The translations under genes were made by a program, and so were the position numbers. A stretch of DNA of 30,603 nt from CAIVPM01 sp049242865. Lineage in GTDB: Bacteria > Bacteroidota > Bacteroidia > Chitinophagales > Chitinophagaceae. The DNA lies in the NCBI GenBank assembly GCA_049242865.1, contig JBMLOR010000175.1:1-30603 (forward strand), in the 5' to 3' direction. Shown here one piece after another: positions 16,671 to 23,998 of this stretch. Below the pieces are notes generated by a model. It was not told where the DNA came from. It did not search any database and was given only the letters and a program-made list of their open reading frames with translations. The stretch's first letter is position 1, and every line of letters starts with the position of its first letter.

Positions 16671-16678
16671 TATCTTTA
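16671..16678 (+). promoter_or_regulatory. Possible -7 box (TATCTTTA) for the large envelope protein
   Basis: TATCTTTA matches TAnnTTTG in all but the last base and ends 27 bases before the ATG at 16706. It supports that start over the TTG at 16616 and the ATGs at 16649 and 16664, which would lie upstream of the transcript. Confidence 0.35.
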
Positions 16679-16705
16679 CGTCTTATAACATCAACTAAGT
16701 ACAAT

Positions 16706-19700
16706 ATGATTTGTAGAATAGGTGCAGCTTTTGCAATATTTTTAATGTTTTCGGTTTCAAAGCTTTATGCTCAAGTAAATGCAGTTGAGTTTGGAAAGAA
16801 TAGAATTCAGTATAAAAAAATGAAATGGAAGTTTTACCAAAGTAAAAACTTTAATACTTATGTAAACCAAGGTGGCGTTGAACTTGGAGCTTTTATAAGC
16901 AAGTTGGCAGAAGAAGAATTGCCTGAAATTGAAGGATTTGTTGAATATACTTTGCAACGAAAAGCTAACATTTTTGTGTACAACAGTTACGATGAAATGA
17001 GGCAAAGCAACATTGGTTTAGGGCAAGATTGGCAAAATGCTGGTGGAATTACCAAGTTGCCTAACAATAAAATTGTTGTTTATTTTGATGGAAATCATAA
17101 CAATTTAAGAATTAGATTAAGGCAAGGAATAGCAAAAGCTTTGGTAGACAATCAACTTTTTGGCGACGATTTAGGAGAAGTGGCTAGTAACCAAGCCCTA
17201 CTAGATTTACCAAAATGGCTTACCGATGGATATATAAGTTATGCAGGTGAAAATTGGAGTACACAATTAGATGATGATTTAAAAAGTGCTCTTTTAAATG
17301 ATGATTATAGAAATTTTTACGATTTTGCTTTTAAAAAACCACTACTTGCTGGGCATAGTTTTTGGCACTATTTAGCTACAAAATATCGTAAAGAAAACGT
17401 AACTTATTTTTTATACCTCTCACGAATTCATAAAAACTTAAATACTGCATCTCAAAAAATATGTAAAAAAAGATTTAAAGATGTGTTGGCAGAATTTATG
17501 GAGTTCGAGTCTAATAAATATTATGATGAATTAAAGAAAAGAAAAAATCAGCCCAAAGGCACAATAGTTGTTCAAGATGATATTTCAAAAGAAGATTATT
17601 TTAGGTACAACGTAAATCCTTTAGACAGAAACAGAAACTATGTAGTTACCCAATTTAAAAAAGGAATTTATAAAGTAATTTACTACGAAAATTTTGAGCC
17701 TAAAGTTTTATTGCATCAAGGAGTTAGGGTTCAGCAAGGCGATATAAATCCAAATTATCCAATTTTAGCTTGGGATGTAAAGGGTAAAAATATTTTGTGT
17801 ATTTATTTTGAAAAAGGAAAAACCAAAATGTTTACCTATGATATTGGAGCTAATTACAAAAAAAATAAGCAAGAATTATCACAATTAGATCAAGTGCTAG
17901 ATGCCAATTTTATGCTTGATGCTAATACTTTGGTGATGAGTGCTGTAAAAAATGGCCACACAGATGTGTACACTTACAAGATTGATCAACAAAAGTTAGA
18001 GCAAATTACAAATGATGTGTATGATGATTTAGATCCTGTATTAGTATCTTTTCCTGGGCGAACTGGAATAATTTATGCAAGTAACCGTCCTTCACCAAAT
18101 GCTCCAAGTAGCGATACAGTGTTGCCAAGCAGAAACAGATTTAATATTTTTTTAGTAGATATTTTAAATACCAAAGCCAACAAACAAATTACCCAACTTA
18201 CTAATGTAAAATATGGTAATGCTCGTAAACCCATGCAATACAATACTTTTCATTTCACTTACGTTAGTGATGAAAATGGTATAGAAAACAGATGGGCAGG
18301 TTTTTTTAGCTCACAACGAGATGGTTTAGATACATTGTATTATGTAGGAGATGAAATTATCAGAAATCCATCTGCAAAAGAGTTAGATAGTGCGTTGTTG
18401 GTTTGGAGAAAACCTGAACCTGATAGTATTAGTTATTTTCAAGTATATAAAGATAGCACCTATACTTTTCCAATAACCAATTATCAAAGTAGTTTAATTG
18501 ATAGTAGAACAGCAGGCAACAATAACTCACTTACTGAAACTAGGAGAGAAGCCGACATGAAACTAGTGTACAAACTAAAAATTAATGAAGATGCTTTAAA
18601 ACGTAGAAATATAAATCCGGCACTTACAACTTACATGAAAGAAGTGGTAAAAAATTCTCGTGATGTTAAAGGCAAAGCAACTACCTATAACAAAACAAGC
18701 ATAGATAGTGCCAGTATAAAGCAAAACGACTTTTTTCAAACTGGATTCGAAGATGAAAAGCCAGATTCAACAAAAAAAAGCATCACAAATCTGCCAAAAG
18801 AGTTAAAAGCCAATGAAACCAGATTATTTAATACTGGAATGAAATTTCAAATAGATAATTTGCAAGTAGGCTTTACGAGCAATATTCTCATAAATCGTTA
18901 CCAACCTTATGGAGGTGGCCAAGGGCCAATTCAATTAGGTACAGGTAGTGCTTTTAACAATACCATACGTGCAGGAGTAATTGACTTGATGGAAGATGTT
19001 CGTTTTGTTGGAGGTTTTAGAACAGATTTTAGTTTTAGAGATAAAGAAGTATTTTTTATTTATGAAAACTTTAGAAGAAGATTAGACGTTGGTTTTACTT
19101 ATTATCGTGCTAATCAGAGTAATGCATTTCAAGTACAAGCAACTTCAGGAACTTCTGCTGGAGTATACAATACAAAACTTGTCACTAATTTATATCAAGG
19201 TTACATTGCTTATCCTTTTGATGAAGCCAGAAGTTTGAAAATGACTTTAGGCATGAGAAGAGATAGATTTACTACAAGGCCTTTTAATTTGATTTCTGGT
19301 ATTCCTGATCCTTTAGGGCTTCGTATTCCATATATTGATGAATATACAGCCATGTCGAGAATTGAGTATATTCACGATAATACAAGTAATCCAACTATGA
19401 ACATTTGGAATGGTATTCGTTGGAAAGCATACTTTGATTTTATTTTGCCTGCTAAAGATTGGAAAGTTGATGTGCCAAATGGTACCTATATTCTTGGTTT
19501 TGATGCAAGAAAATACACTCCAATTTACAGAAATTGTATCTGGGCTTTAAGGGCAAGTGGTGATTTTAGTTGGGGTGGCCGAAAAATGATGTACTATTTA
19601 GGAGGTGTTGATGGATGGCAAAATCCTAGATTCAATAATAATCCACCCGCTAATGACCAAACCTATGCTTTTCAAACTTTGGCATTAAACATGAGAGGTT

Positions 19701-20080
19701 ACAATCAAAACATTGCCAATGGTAATAATAATATTGTAATTAACAGCGAACTAAGGTTGCCAATATTTTCATCGTTGTTTAATCAGCCCATTAATAACGC
19801 CTTTATAAGAAATTTTCAATTGGTACAGTTTTTAGATTTGGGAACTGCTTGGAATGGTTCATACAATGGCATTCAACGTCCAAGTCAAGTTGCAACAGGT
19901 GCTAATGGTTTTACTGTTAAATTAGATGCAGGTGGATTAGGGCCTTTTGCTGGTGGTTATGGCTTTGGTGCAAGAAGTACATTATTGGGGTATTTTGTTA
20001 AATTTGATGTTGCATGGCCAATGCTTGGATTTTTTAAAGGAAAACCAATTGGATATTTTGCATTGGGGTTAGATTTTTAA
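16706..20080 (+). CDS. Large envelope protein: degenerate peptidase-MA domain, TolB-like propeller repeats, C-terminal beta-barrel
   Basis: This 1124-residue exported protein has three visible parts. After a signal peptide (IGAAFAIFLMFSVSKLYAQ) comes a gluzincin/peptidase-MA-like domain (about 25-275). Where active members have HExxH this one has RQGIAKAL (139-146), and where they have WLxEG it has WLTDGYISYA, so the zinc site looks lost. Residues about 300-560 contain PD40/TolB-type propeller repeats, for example DLDPVLVSFPGRTGIIYASNRP. A charged linker leads to a C-terminal region (about 690-1124) of alternating amphipathic strands ending GYFALGLDF, with the terminal Phe typical of outer-membrane barrels and a BamA/surface-antigen flavour. 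No specific function is known to me. An envelope-assembly or transport role is inference. Confidence 0.72.
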   Translation: MICRIGAAFAIFLMFSVSKLYAQVNAVEFGKNRIQYKKMKWKFYQSKNFNTYVNQGGVELGAFISKLAEEELPEIEGFVEYTLQRKANIFVYNSYDEMRQSNIGLGQDWQNAGGITKLPNNKIVVYFDGNHNNLRIRLRQGIAKALVDNQLFGDDLGEVASNQALLDLPKWLTDGYISYAGENWSTQLDDDLKSALLNDDYRNFYDFAFKKPLLAGHSFWHYLATKYRKENVTYFLYLSRIHKNLNTASQKICKKRFKDVLAEFMEFESNKYYDELKKRKNQPKGTIVVQDDISKEDYFRYNVNPLDRNRNYVVTQFKKGIYKVIYYENFEPKVLLHQGVRVQQGDINPNYPILAWDVKGKNILCIYFEKGKTKMFTYDIGANYKKNKQELSQLDQVLDANFMLDANTLVMSAVKNGHTDVYTYKIDQQKLEQITNDVYDDLDPVLVSFPGRTGIIYASNRPSPNAPSSDTVLPSRNRFNIFLVDILNTKANKQITQLTNVKYGNARKPMQYNTFHFTYVSDENGIENRWAGFFSSQRDGLDTLYYVGDEIIRNPSAKELDSALLVWRKPEPDSISYFQVYKDSTYTFPITNYQSSLIDSRTAGNNNSLTETRREADMKLVYKLKINEDALKRRNINPALTTYMKEVVKNSRDVKGKATTYNKTSIDSASIKQNDFFQTGFEDEKPDSTKKSITNLPKELKANETRLFNTGMKFQIDNLQVGFTSNILINRYQPYGGGQGPIQLGTGSAFNNTIRAGVIDLMEDVRFVGGFRTDFSFRDKEVFFIYENFRRRLDVGFTYYRANQSNAFQVQATSGTSAGVYNTKLVTNLYQGYIAYPFDEARSLKMTLGMRRDRFTTRPFNLISGIPDPLGLRIPYIDEYTAMSRIEYIHDNTSNPTMNIWNGIRWKAYFDFILPAKDWKVDVPNGTYILGFDARKYTPIYRNCIWALRASGDFSWGGRKMMYYLGGVDGWQNPRFNNNPPANDQTYAFQTLALNMRGYNQNIANGNNNIVINSELRLPIFSSLFNQPINNAFIRNFQLVQFLDLGTAWNGSYNGIQRPSQVATGANGFTVKLDAGGLGPFAGGYGFGARSTLLGYFVKFDVAWPMLGFFKGKPIGYFALGLDF

Positions 20081-20188
20081 GCTTAGGCAACTTTTTTTAT
20101 AGTAATCATATCTTTTATAAAAATTACTTTAAAAACTAGGATTGCTAAACAATAACTAAGTTTTTAAAATCTGTTAAAAATTAAATTT

Positions 20189-20196
20189 TTTTTTTG
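20189..20196 (+). promoter_or_regulatory. Possible -7 region (TTTTTTTG) for GGGP synthase gene
   Basis: A T-tract ending TTTGCATC then GCAGCC lies 24 bases before the ATG. It deviates from TAnnTTTG by one base but shares the TTTGCA extension seen at other boxes in this window. Upstream, TTTAAAAACT (20128-20137) and AGTTTTTAAA (20159-20168) form a loose 10-bp inverted repeat that may end the preceding transcript. Confidence 0.35.
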
Positions 20197-20220
20197 CATC
20201 TTCGCAGCCTTACTAATTGC

Positions 20221-20976
20221 ATGAAGCAAGATTTATACAATAGCATATTAAAAAAGAAACAACAAAAGCAAAAGTCATTTGCTGTTTTAATTGATCCTGA
20301 TAAGGTTGATGCTGCTGCTATTGATAAGCTTGTGCAAATTTCTGTTACAGCAAAAGTTGATTATTTTTTTGTTGGGGGCAGTTTGGTTATTAGTAGTCAT
20401 TTAGACGAATGTATTCAGCAAATAAAAGCGTCTTGTAATATTCCTGTAATTCTTTTTCCTGGTTCACCATCACAAGTAAGTAAATATGCTGATGCCTTAC
20501 TTTACTTGTCATTAATTTCTGGAAGAAATCCTGAGTTATTAATTGGGCAACATGTAGTTAGTGCTCCATTTGTTAAAAAAAGTGGGTTAGAAATTATGCC
20601 AACAGGCTACATGGTAATTGATGGAGGTGCACCAACTACAGTATCTTACATTTCTAATGCTACCCCTATTCCATCAGATAAAAATGAAATTGCTATGTGT
20701 ACAGCAATGGCTGGTGAAATGCTTGGCATGAAACTCATTTACATGGATGCTGGCAGTGGTGCTAAAAAGGCAATTACTGAACAAATGATTCAAAGGGTTA
20801 GTGCTAGCATTGAGTTGCCATTAATTATTGGTGGTGGAATCACAGATCCTGAAAAAGCATACAATAATTGTAAGGCAGGTGCTGATATAATCGTAGTTGG
20901 TAATGCAATTGAAAAAGATATTCACTTAATTACCGAAATGAGTGCTGCAGTACATGCTAGCTTTGTAGTAGCTTAA
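20221..20976 (+). CDS. Geranylgeranylglyceryl/heptaprenylglyceryl phosphate synthase family (PcrB/GGGPS)
   Basis: The 251-residue protein is a TIM-barrel prenyltransferase that joins a polyprenyl diphosphate to sn-glycerol-1-phosphate, making an ether bond. Signatures in order are FAVLIDPDK, DYFFVGGSL, VILFPGSPSQ, LYLSLISGRNPELLIGQH, GYMVIDGG, YMDAGSGA, PLIIGGGI and ADIIVVGNAIEKD. These cover the metal, diphosphate and glycerol-1-phosphate sites. The family is central to archaeal lipids, and a second group (to which Bacteroidota members belong) uses geranylgeranyl diphosphate; the product's fate in these bacteria is poorly known. The frame starts at an upstream TTG, but MKQDLYN at 20221 is the sensible start. 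Its TAA directly abuts the convergent GH5 stop. Confidence 0.88.
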   Translation: MKQDLYNSILKKKQQKQKSFAVLIDPDKVDAAAIDKLVQISVTAKVDYFFVGGSLVISSHLDECIQQIKASCNIPVILFPGSPSQVSKYADALLYLSLISGRNPELLIGQHVVSAPFVKKSGLEIMPTGYMVIDGGAPTTVSYISNATPIPSDKNEIAMCTAMAGEMLGMKLIYMDAGSGAKKAITEQMIQRVSASIELPLIIGGGITDPEKAYNNCKAGADIIVVGNAIEKDIHLITEMSAAVHASFVVA

Positions 20977-22116
20977 TTACTTTTTGTTAGCCTTTTTAAG
21001 CCATTTCTCAATACTTTTAAGTTTTAATTCATTGGTATTTACATCTTTTATACCAAATTTTTGATCGTAATCCCAAATCATGCTTCTTACGCCAAACTTG
21101 TTTAATATTTTGGTAATATCTTTCACATAATTGTTTCTTGAATCATCATCTGCAACATTTATTACACCAAATTCAGTACAAACAAGCGGCATATTGTTTT
21201 TGTCGCAAAAATCTACCACCTGAAAAATTCTTTTTTGTAAATTCTCATAAGTAGCCTCGTAATAGTATTTTTTATAATCTCTTTCTACGATTGAGCCATT
21301 TGCTTGAGTGTTGTAAGCAGGCATTTTGCTGCGTTTGTATGGGTAAGGAAAACCAGTCATAAACGATTTGTCACTTGTCCAATCGGCTCCTTGATGTGTA
21401 AAAATGTAGGGTTCGTAAAAATGAAAGGTATAAAAAAGTTTAGAGTCGTTTAACTTACCCATATCCATTAACTCATTCATCCCATTATAATTACTTCCAC
21501 CAATAATATAAATTCTATCATTATCCTCGTGCCTTATATAACTAATTAGTTTTTGGGCAGTAGTTTTCCATTTGGCATTGTTCATGGTAGGTTCGTTATA
21601 CAATTCAAAAAATAGATAATCGTATCCATGCCCTTTAAACTCTTTTTGTACTTGCTTCCAAATCCAACTTACATGATCAATTTCACGGTTGTATTGGCTA
21701 TTTTCATCTAACACACCATAATGGAAGGTTAAAATCAATTTTAAATTTAAATTATAACATGTATAATAAATGTCTTTCAATTTCGTTAGTAATTGGGGTT
21801 GTAGTGTACTAGATTTATCATAGGTATATAAATCAAAAGCCACTGGAAGTCTAACAGTTCTAAAACCGTCTGTAGCAATTTGTTGCAATTTTGGGGTTAT
21901 ATCCGTTTTTAAAATATCATCTGGGTTAGCCCAAGTGTGTTCAAAATGGCTTAAATTAACACCACCACCAAGGCTTCGTTTTATCTCGTAAGTGGTTGGG
22001 AATCCCTTTTTTGTACAAGATGTTATTTGCAAAATAGCTACTGTTAAACTGCAAAAAATTAGCAGTTTGGTGTTGATTAAGTTTTTTTTCACAAGACTGA
22101 ATGATTTTAAATACAT
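20977..22116 (-). CDS. Glycoside hydrolase family 5 (cellulase-like) lipoprotein
   Basis: The 379-residue product is a GH5-type (beta/alpha)8 glycanase anchored as a lipoprotein. A hydrophobic stretch ends in a lipobox, ITSC (C34). Catalytic-domain signatures are GGGVNLSHFEH, DGFRTVRLPV, LFFELYNEP with acid/base E175, FHFYEPYIF, and LVCTEFGV with nucleophile E315. Known GH5 enzymes of this type cleave beta-1,4-glucans or mannans. It is transcribed away from the BcsB/glycosyltransferase gene set, with start codons about a dozen bases apart, suggesting it trims or releases that polymer, as GH8 BcsZ does in cellulose operons (inference). The ATG at 22116 is used, but a TATATTTG box ends 7 bases upstream, so the GTG at 22092 (VKKNLINTKLL) is a serious alternative. 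Confidence 0.85.
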   Translation of the reverse strand: MYLKSFSLVKKNLINTKLLIFCSLTVAILQITSCTKKGFPTTYEIKRSLGGGVNLSHFEHTWANPDDILKTDITPKLQQIATDGFRTVRLPVAFDLYTYDKSSTLQPQLLTKLKDIYYTCYNLNLKLILTFHYGVLDENSQYNREIDHVSWIWKQVQKEFKGHGYDYLFFELYNEPTMNNAKWKTTAQKLISYIRHEDNDRIYIIGGSNYNGMNELMDMGKLNDSKLFYTFHFYEPYIFTHQGADWTSDKSFMTGFPYPYKRSKMPAYNTQANGSIVERDYKKYYYEATYENLQKRIFQVVDFCDKNNMPLVCTEFGVINVADDDSRNNYVKDITKILNKFGVRSMIWDYDQKFGIKDVNTNELKLKSIEKWLKKANKK

Positions 22117-22122
22117 AGAAAT

Positions 22123-22130
22123 CAAATATA
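22123..22130 (-). promoter_or_regulatory. Bacteroidota -7 box (TATATTTG) for the GH5 gene
   Basis: TATATTTG matches TAnnTTTG exactly on the minus strand. It sits in the tiny space between the two divergent starts and touches the ATG of the opposite gene. If used, transcription would begin near the annotated GH5 ATG, favouring a leaderless start there or the GTG at 22092. No box for the opposite gene is evident. Confidence 0.45.
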
Positions 22131-23986
22131 TGTACAACATGTATAAGTTTAATAACGAAAATATTAATAAATCTGTTTTTGAAACAGAATTTAACAATAA
22201 AAGTTCATATTACGGAAATGTAGTAATGTGGACTACTATGTTTTCTTTGCCTCTATTTTTTTTATTTGATTACCTTTTTTACAGCGACGGTTGGTTAGAT
22301 TTAGTTTATATCAGATTAATTGGCTTTGGCCTCTCTTTTTTGGTTTATACCCTTTTCAGAAGAAATCATTGGAGTTTTGAAAAAACTATTACTTGGTTTG
22401 TGGCAATTAATGTTATAGTTCAAGCATTTATTTGTGGTGTAGTACCTTCTTTATACGCTTTTCCATTTTTTATAATGTTGGCTATATATCTATTAATAGT
22501 TTGCAATACCATTTTTTGGAATCCTCGAAAATCGATCATAATATTCTTAGCTTCTCTTATCGTTATTTGTTTATTGTATTATTTTAAAAACAACCCTGAT
22601 AAGTTTAGCATAATGATCAGCAATGGTTGTGGCATTTATATTGCTTTAGGATTAATTGCTTGCTTATTATCGTATACAAGATTTAATAGTGTTTGCAAAG
22701 ACATTGAAAACGATGTGGTAAATGGCAAATTACAAGCAATTGACAAGCAAGCCACACAAATTCGTCCTTTACATACATTTAAAGAAACTGAACCAAAGGT
22801 TTTACCAATAGAAACTGACGAAATCAAACATTTTGTAAGTGAAAAAGTTGAAGATAAGGCTATCATTGAGCAAAAACCAATAGAATTAGCACAATCAGTA
22901 GTAGAAGAAAAAATTGAAACTACAATAAACGAACTTACAACAACTGAAGAAGTTGAGCCATTAAAAAATGTTGAACCAGATTTAACGCAACATGAAGTAG
23001 AAGAAAAATTAGAAAATAGTTTAAGTGTAGCTGAGGTAGTTGCACCTGCTGTAACTGTAATTGCACCAATAGTATCTGAAATTTTAGACGATAAAAAAGA
23101 AGTAAACGAAAGTGTAGAAGCATTGCAGCCAACAGAAAAGCCAAAGAAATCTATACACGAGGAAATAGAAGATACAATAAGATTACTAAGAGGTGAAAAG
23201 CCAAAAGAAGAATTTACAACAGCTCAAAACTTTGTTGCAAATACCTTTAACGCTCCTGAAATTGAGGCAAAAGCCGACTTATTGGATACCCCTCAAGTTA
23301 GGGAAACCAACACAATTGAACCAGAAATCAACTATAACTTTGATACTAGTTCAGTGACAAATCATCAAATTGTTGAAAATATTGATACTCAAATTTCAAA
23401 TGAAGTTGCTCAAGTTGAGCCTCTTTCAACAATCGAAGAATCATCTGCAACAAATGAGTTGGTGGAGCGTGAAAGTGCAGTTACTCCACAAATTTCTATA
23501 GTTAACGAGGCTGTAATTTCAAATGTTGCAAAAGAAAAAATTAATCTCAATGAGGTGGTAGAAACCTCTATAATTGATTTAATTGATACCATTCATTTAA
23601 AAGATCAAAGTATACAATTAAACATATCCCCAGCCCCTAATTATGTATTTCATGAAAAAAATTCACTTAATAAGCACATTAACACAATAATACAACATGT
23701 TTTACGTTATTCACCTAGTGGTTCTATAATTACTTGTAATGCAGATAAAGAAAATGGAAAAGCAGTAGTTGAGCTTACAAGTCATGCAGCAGTTGATAGT
23801 GGTGAAAAGTTAAAGGCAATTGCCGAAAATTATAAAACACAAGGTGCCCAAGCCATTAATTTAGTAGAAAGTGTAGGCTTAGGTGCAGTAAAAGAAGAAA
23901 TTGAAAAAGTGGGTGGTAGTTTATATTATAACCACGCCGACGATAATAGTAACTATTTAAAATTAGAATTACCTAGTACTCAGTAA
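22130..23986 (+). CDS. Six-TM protein with long acidic linker and degenerate GHKL (histidine-kinase-like) ATPase domain
   Basis: This 618-residue protein has six probable membrane segments (about 31-50, 57-77, 88-107, 108-127, 134-152, 160-181). A long, probably disordered linker rich in Glu, Val, Thr and Pro follows (about 215-465). The C-terminal domain (about 470-618) resembles a HATPase_c fold. Its N-box region reads TIIQHVLRYSPSGSIITC, with His where kinases have the invariant Asn. No DxGxG or G2 box is clear, although GLGAVKEEIEKVGGSLYY resembles the final helix and strand. There is no phospho-acceptor H-box. It looks like a pseudokinase, perhaps sensing or scaffolding the downstream polysaccharide machinery. 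The next gene starts after 12 bases. An ATG at 22139 is an alternative start. Confidence 0.7.
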   Translation: MYNMYKFNNENINKSVFETEFNNKSSYYGNVVMWTTMFSLPLFFLFDYLFYSDGWLDLVYIRLIGFGLSFLVYTLFRRNHWSFEKTITWFVAINVIVQAFICGVVPSLYAFPFFIMLAIYLLIVCNTIFWNPRKSIIIFLASLIVICLLYYFKNNPDKFSIMISNGCGIYIALGLIACLLSYTRFNSVCKDIENDVVNGKLQAIDKQATQIRPLHTFKETEPKVLPIETDEIKHFVSEKVEDKAIIEQKPIELAQSVVEEKIETTINELTTTEEVEPLKNVEPDLTQHEVEEKLENSLSVAEVVAPAVTVIAPIVSEILDDKKEVNESVEALQPTEKPKKSIHEEIEDTIRLLRGEKPKEEFTTAQNFVANTFNAPEIEAKADLLDTPQVRETNTIEPEINYNFDTSSVTNHQIVENIDTQISNEVAQVEPLSTIEESSATNELVERESAVTPQISIVNEAVISNVAKEKINLNEVVETSIIDLIDTIHLKDQSIQLNISPAPNYVFHEKNSLNKHINTIIQHVLRYSPSGSIITCNADKENGKAVVELTSHAAVDSGEKLKAIAENYKTQGAQAINLVESVGLGAVKEEIEKVGGSLYYNHADDNSNYLKLELPSTQ

Positions 23987-23998
23987 ATATTAAATACC

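Noticed and set aside
22177..22200. Small palindrome TCTGTTT/AAACAGA near the start of the pseudo-kinase gene
   Set aside because: Seven pairs in AT-rich coding sequence is within what chance gives, and it lies after the chosen start.
22935..23144. Leucine-rich open frame on the minus strand inside the pseudo-kinase linker
   Set aside because: It is the complement of the Glu/Val/Thr-rich repetitive coding region and has no start signal or family resemblance.
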